A stretch of DNA of 64,000 nt, taken from Streptosporangium sp. NBC_01755. GTDB taxonomy: Bacteria > Actinomycetota > Actinomycetes > Streptosporangiales > Streptosporangiaceae. Below the pieces are notes generated by a model. That model saw only the letters and a program-made list of their open reading frames with translations, had not been told where the DNA came from and ran no database searches. Shown in pieces: positions 62,053 through 64,000 of the stretch (position 1 is its first letter; every line of letters starts with the position of its first letter). The DNA lies in NCBI RefSeq assembly GCF_035917995.1, contig NZ_CP109131.1:186001-250000 (forward strand), in the 5' to 3' direction. Position numbers and translations under genes: made by a program.

Positions 62053-62673
62053 ATGCCACGTCAAGCCGATACCCGCGTCCGCGCCCGCGATGAATTCGCC
62101 CGCCTCCTCGCCGAACGCGGCTACCTCGGGGTCTCCCTCGACGAGATCGCAAAAACCGTGGACGTGAAGAAGGCCAGCCTCTACCACCACTTCCCCGGCG
62201 GGAAGCCCGCCCTGTTCATGGAAGTCGCCCACCACTACATCGAGGAGACCTCCGCCGCGCTCCAGCGGGCGCTGGGGGGCGACGGTGATCTCCGCGACCG
62301 TCTCCTCGCCCTCGCCGACACCTATGCGCGGGGAACGTACAACTCCGCTCTCGGTGACCAGATCTACTACGCCACCCGCCACCTGGATGACGCACAGCGC
62401 GCCGACGTCTCGCACGCCTACGTGCGTAGCCTGATCACACCCGTCACCGACCTGATGGCCCAAGCAGTGGAGACGGGCGAGCTACGGAAGGCTGATCCGA
62501 GCTTCCTGGCCATGGCCTTCATGGAACTGGCCGGCATGCTCCAGCCCATGCCCGCCGATGTGGCGATGCCCCCGCAGGAGCGTCCCGTTCCGCCTCCCGC
62601 CGATCAGCTGGTCCACGAGGTCGTCGACCTCTTCCTGCGAGGGGCAGCCGTCCCGGATCGGCCCATGACCTGA
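62053..62673 (+). CDS. TetR-family transcriptional regulator
   Basis: The 206-aa protein has an N-terminal helix-turn-helix (RGYLGVSLDEIAKTVDVKKASLYHHFPGG) and an all-helical ligand domain. It is the third gene of the exporter operon and probably controls it through the palindrome at 60215. The ligand is unknown. Confidence 0.93.
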   Translation: MPRQADTRVRARDEFARLLAERGYLGVSLDEIAKTVDVKKASLYHHFPGGKPALFMEVAHHYIEETSAALQRALGGDGDLRDRLLALADTYARGTYNSALGDQIYYATRHLDDAQRADVSHAYVRSLITPVTDLMAQAVETGELRKADPSFLAMAFMELAGMLQPMPADVAMPPQERPVPPPADQLVHEVVDLFLRGAAVPDRPMT

Positions 62674-62926
62674 CCAAGGCGGTCTCGAAAACCCACCACT
62701 GCGCCGACCACATGGGTTCACCGGGTTGCGACACGCGGTGAGCGTGTCCGGGGACGTCCGCGCGGGACGGCCCCGGACTGCTCTACCACGTCGTGCAGAC
62801 GGCTCCGTTTCGGCCCTGCGTTCGTAGTCTCCGTCGAGGAACGGGGCATAAAACTATTTGATCCAGGCTTGTACTCCCTCGGTACCCTGAGAACACGCAC
62901 ACCCCCGTGAGAAGGAAGTCGCCGCC
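62674..62926. other. Intergenic stretch before arfB
   Basis: No supported gene. AGAAGGAAG about 10 bases before 62927 is the arfB ribosome site. Confidence 0.4.
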
Positions 62927-63349
62927 ATGCCCGGTCCGCTCCAGATCAGCGGTTCGGTCTCGGTCCCCGAGGCCGAGCTCGGCTGGCGGTTCTCCCGTTC
63001 CTCAGGCCCCGGCGGCCAGGGGGTCAACACCACCGACAGCCGGGTCGAGCTCAGCTTCGACCTGGCCGCCACCGAGGCCCTCGAAGAGGTCTTCAAGTCC
63101 CGAGCCCTCGAACGTCTTGCCTCCCGCCTGGTGAACGGCGTGATCACCATCGCCGCCTCGGAGTTCCGCTCCCAGCTGCGCAACCGCGAGGCCGCCGAGA
63201 TGCGCCTGGCCCAGCTGCTCCGCGAGGCGATCGCCCCGCCCCCCAAGAAGCGCCGCCCGACCAAACCGAGCAGGGGCGCGATCGAACGGCGGATCACCGC
63301 CAAGAAGCAACGCTCCGACCTCAAACGCCTGCGCAGGGACCACCGCTGA
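62927..63349 (+). CDS. arfB: ArfB-type peptidyl-tRNA hydrolase (ribosome rescue)
   Basis: The 140-aa protein has the GGQ loop (SSGPGGQGVN, Gly29-Gln31) of release-factor-like hydrolases and the basic C-terminal tail (KKRRPTKPS...KKQRSDLKRLRRDHR) that enters the mRNA channel in ArfB/YaeJ. It frees stalled ribosomes lacking a stop codon. It is a housekeeping gene and no cluster link is seen. Confidence 0.94.
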   Translation: MPGPLQISGSVSVPEAELGWRFSRSSGPGGQGVNTTDSRVELSFDLAATEALEEVFKSRALERLASRLVNGVITIAASEFRSQLRNREAAEMRLAQLLREAIAPPPKKRRPTKPSRGAIERRITAKKQRSDLKRLRRDHR

Positions 63350-64000
63350 CCGAGTAAGCGCTACGCCGTTTGAGCAGAGGGAACGGCCCCGAACGAAAAG
63401 ACGTGCAGCGTCGCCCAGGCCAGGTAGGCGGGCCGGTTGGCGGCGCGCAGCGGCAGGGTCTCCTGCAGGGGCGGGCTCGTCCACCTGGATGATCACCGTC
63501 CCGGCGGCCTCCAGGGGTCGCGTCCGCGGAGGTGGTGTATGAGTGTTTGAGATCGGTACCTGCGTCGCGCCTGGCTGATCGCCGTTGAAAAGCGCGGCGT
63601 CGTCCGTGGGGAAAAGCGCGGCGAGGGCGGCGGAGTGGCTCAGGACCGCTCACCGGCAACGCATCGTGCGGGGTGGTGGCGGGCGTTGGCCGGGTGTGGG
63701 TGACCGGGGGCGGGCCGGTGGAGCTCCGGAAGGGGGCAAAGCGGGTCATGGCGGGCGTGGAGGCGGGGCCGTGGTGGTGACGATCGGGGATTTTCCATGA
63801 TCTGGGTGAGTTGGCACGCTGGGGGCGTGCGGATTCACCCCGATCAAGGAAAGCGCCACTCCCACCCCCTCGGATGGGCCGCTTTTCGTGGTGGAAGGCC
63901 CGATTCGTCCCCGCACCCGGCCGAGGGCGACCCCTGACCGGACGCCCCGCGGACCTTCGTACCCCGCACGGCGAGAGCCCCGCGCGAGGCGGCGGCGAGG
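63350..64000. other. No supported gene at the right edge
   Basis: The frames here are short and without family resemblance. A repeated GGAAAAGCGCGGCG-like stretch near 63590-63620 is probably part of non-coding DNA. A gene may begin beyond the window. Confidence 0.35.

Overview
The window is very GC-rich with actinobacterial codon use, a Tat-exported PhoD, LacI/Opp/amidase genes, DrrAB/TetR genes and ArfB. It suggests a filamentous high-GC actinomycete, perhaps of the Streptosporangiales; that placement is inference from general character only. Its centre, about 5.1-50.2 kb, is one large specialised-metabolite gene cluster between ordinary genes.

Layout. 0.3-4.0 kb: a PNKP-like phosphatase fragment, phoD and a lipase-like hydrolase. 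4.0-5.0 kb: the 3' half of a tRNA-like sequence abutting an IS with inverted ends and an internally deleted transposase. 5.1-14.4 kb: a drrA remnant and an HxE-type Fe(II)/2-oxoglutarate oxygenase face an operon of fumarase/argininosuccinate-lyase homologue, PLP-enzyme/ATP-grasp fusion, (partial C)-A-T-TE NRPS and GHMP (threonine/serine) kinase. 14.6-21.9 kb: a type II polyketide operon (ACP, KS, hydrolase/hotdog fusion, CLF, two hotdog dehydratases, ketoreductase, acyl-CoA dehydrogenase) ending at a hairpin terminator. 22.1-45.2 kb: sbnB, sbnA, a C-A-T-C NRPS and a 5,336-residue five-module NRPS with TE. 45.7-50.2 kb, forward: MbtH-like protein, a second ACP/KS/CLF/dehydratase set, a wrecked ketoreductase and a DsbA/HCCA-isomerase-like protein.

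How it may work (inference). The KS/CLF, KR and DH enzymes build a polyenoyl chain on an ACP. Starter-type C domains attach it to a peptide. SbnA and SbnB make L-2,3-diaminopropionate, and the kinase/PLP enzyme/lyase group probably makes a related diamino acid such as 2,3-diaminobutyrate. All six main adenylation domains have closely related pockets with Asp235, Trp239 and Glu278, in two strictly alternating versions. If the small NRPS works first, the order is beta-alpha-beta-alpha-beta-alpha, giving a polyenoyl peptide rich in diamino acids. The A-T-TE protein and the oxygenase probably make a modified amino acid on a carrier.

The cluster shows recent rearrangement. A promoter-sbnB-sbnA-starter-C cassette seems to have been duplicated into the middle of an ancestral six-module NRPS, leaving a fused sbnB/sbnA scar and a redundant starter C domain. 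The last A domain has lost its C-terminal subdomain including the A10 lysine. One KR and a DrrA transporter are pseudogenes, and one dehydratase carries an inverted duplication.

50.6-64 kb is ordinary: LacI regulator, Opp/Dpp-type peptide ABC transporter, amidase, amidohydrolase, a DrrAB-like exporter with TetR and a palindromic operator, and arfB.
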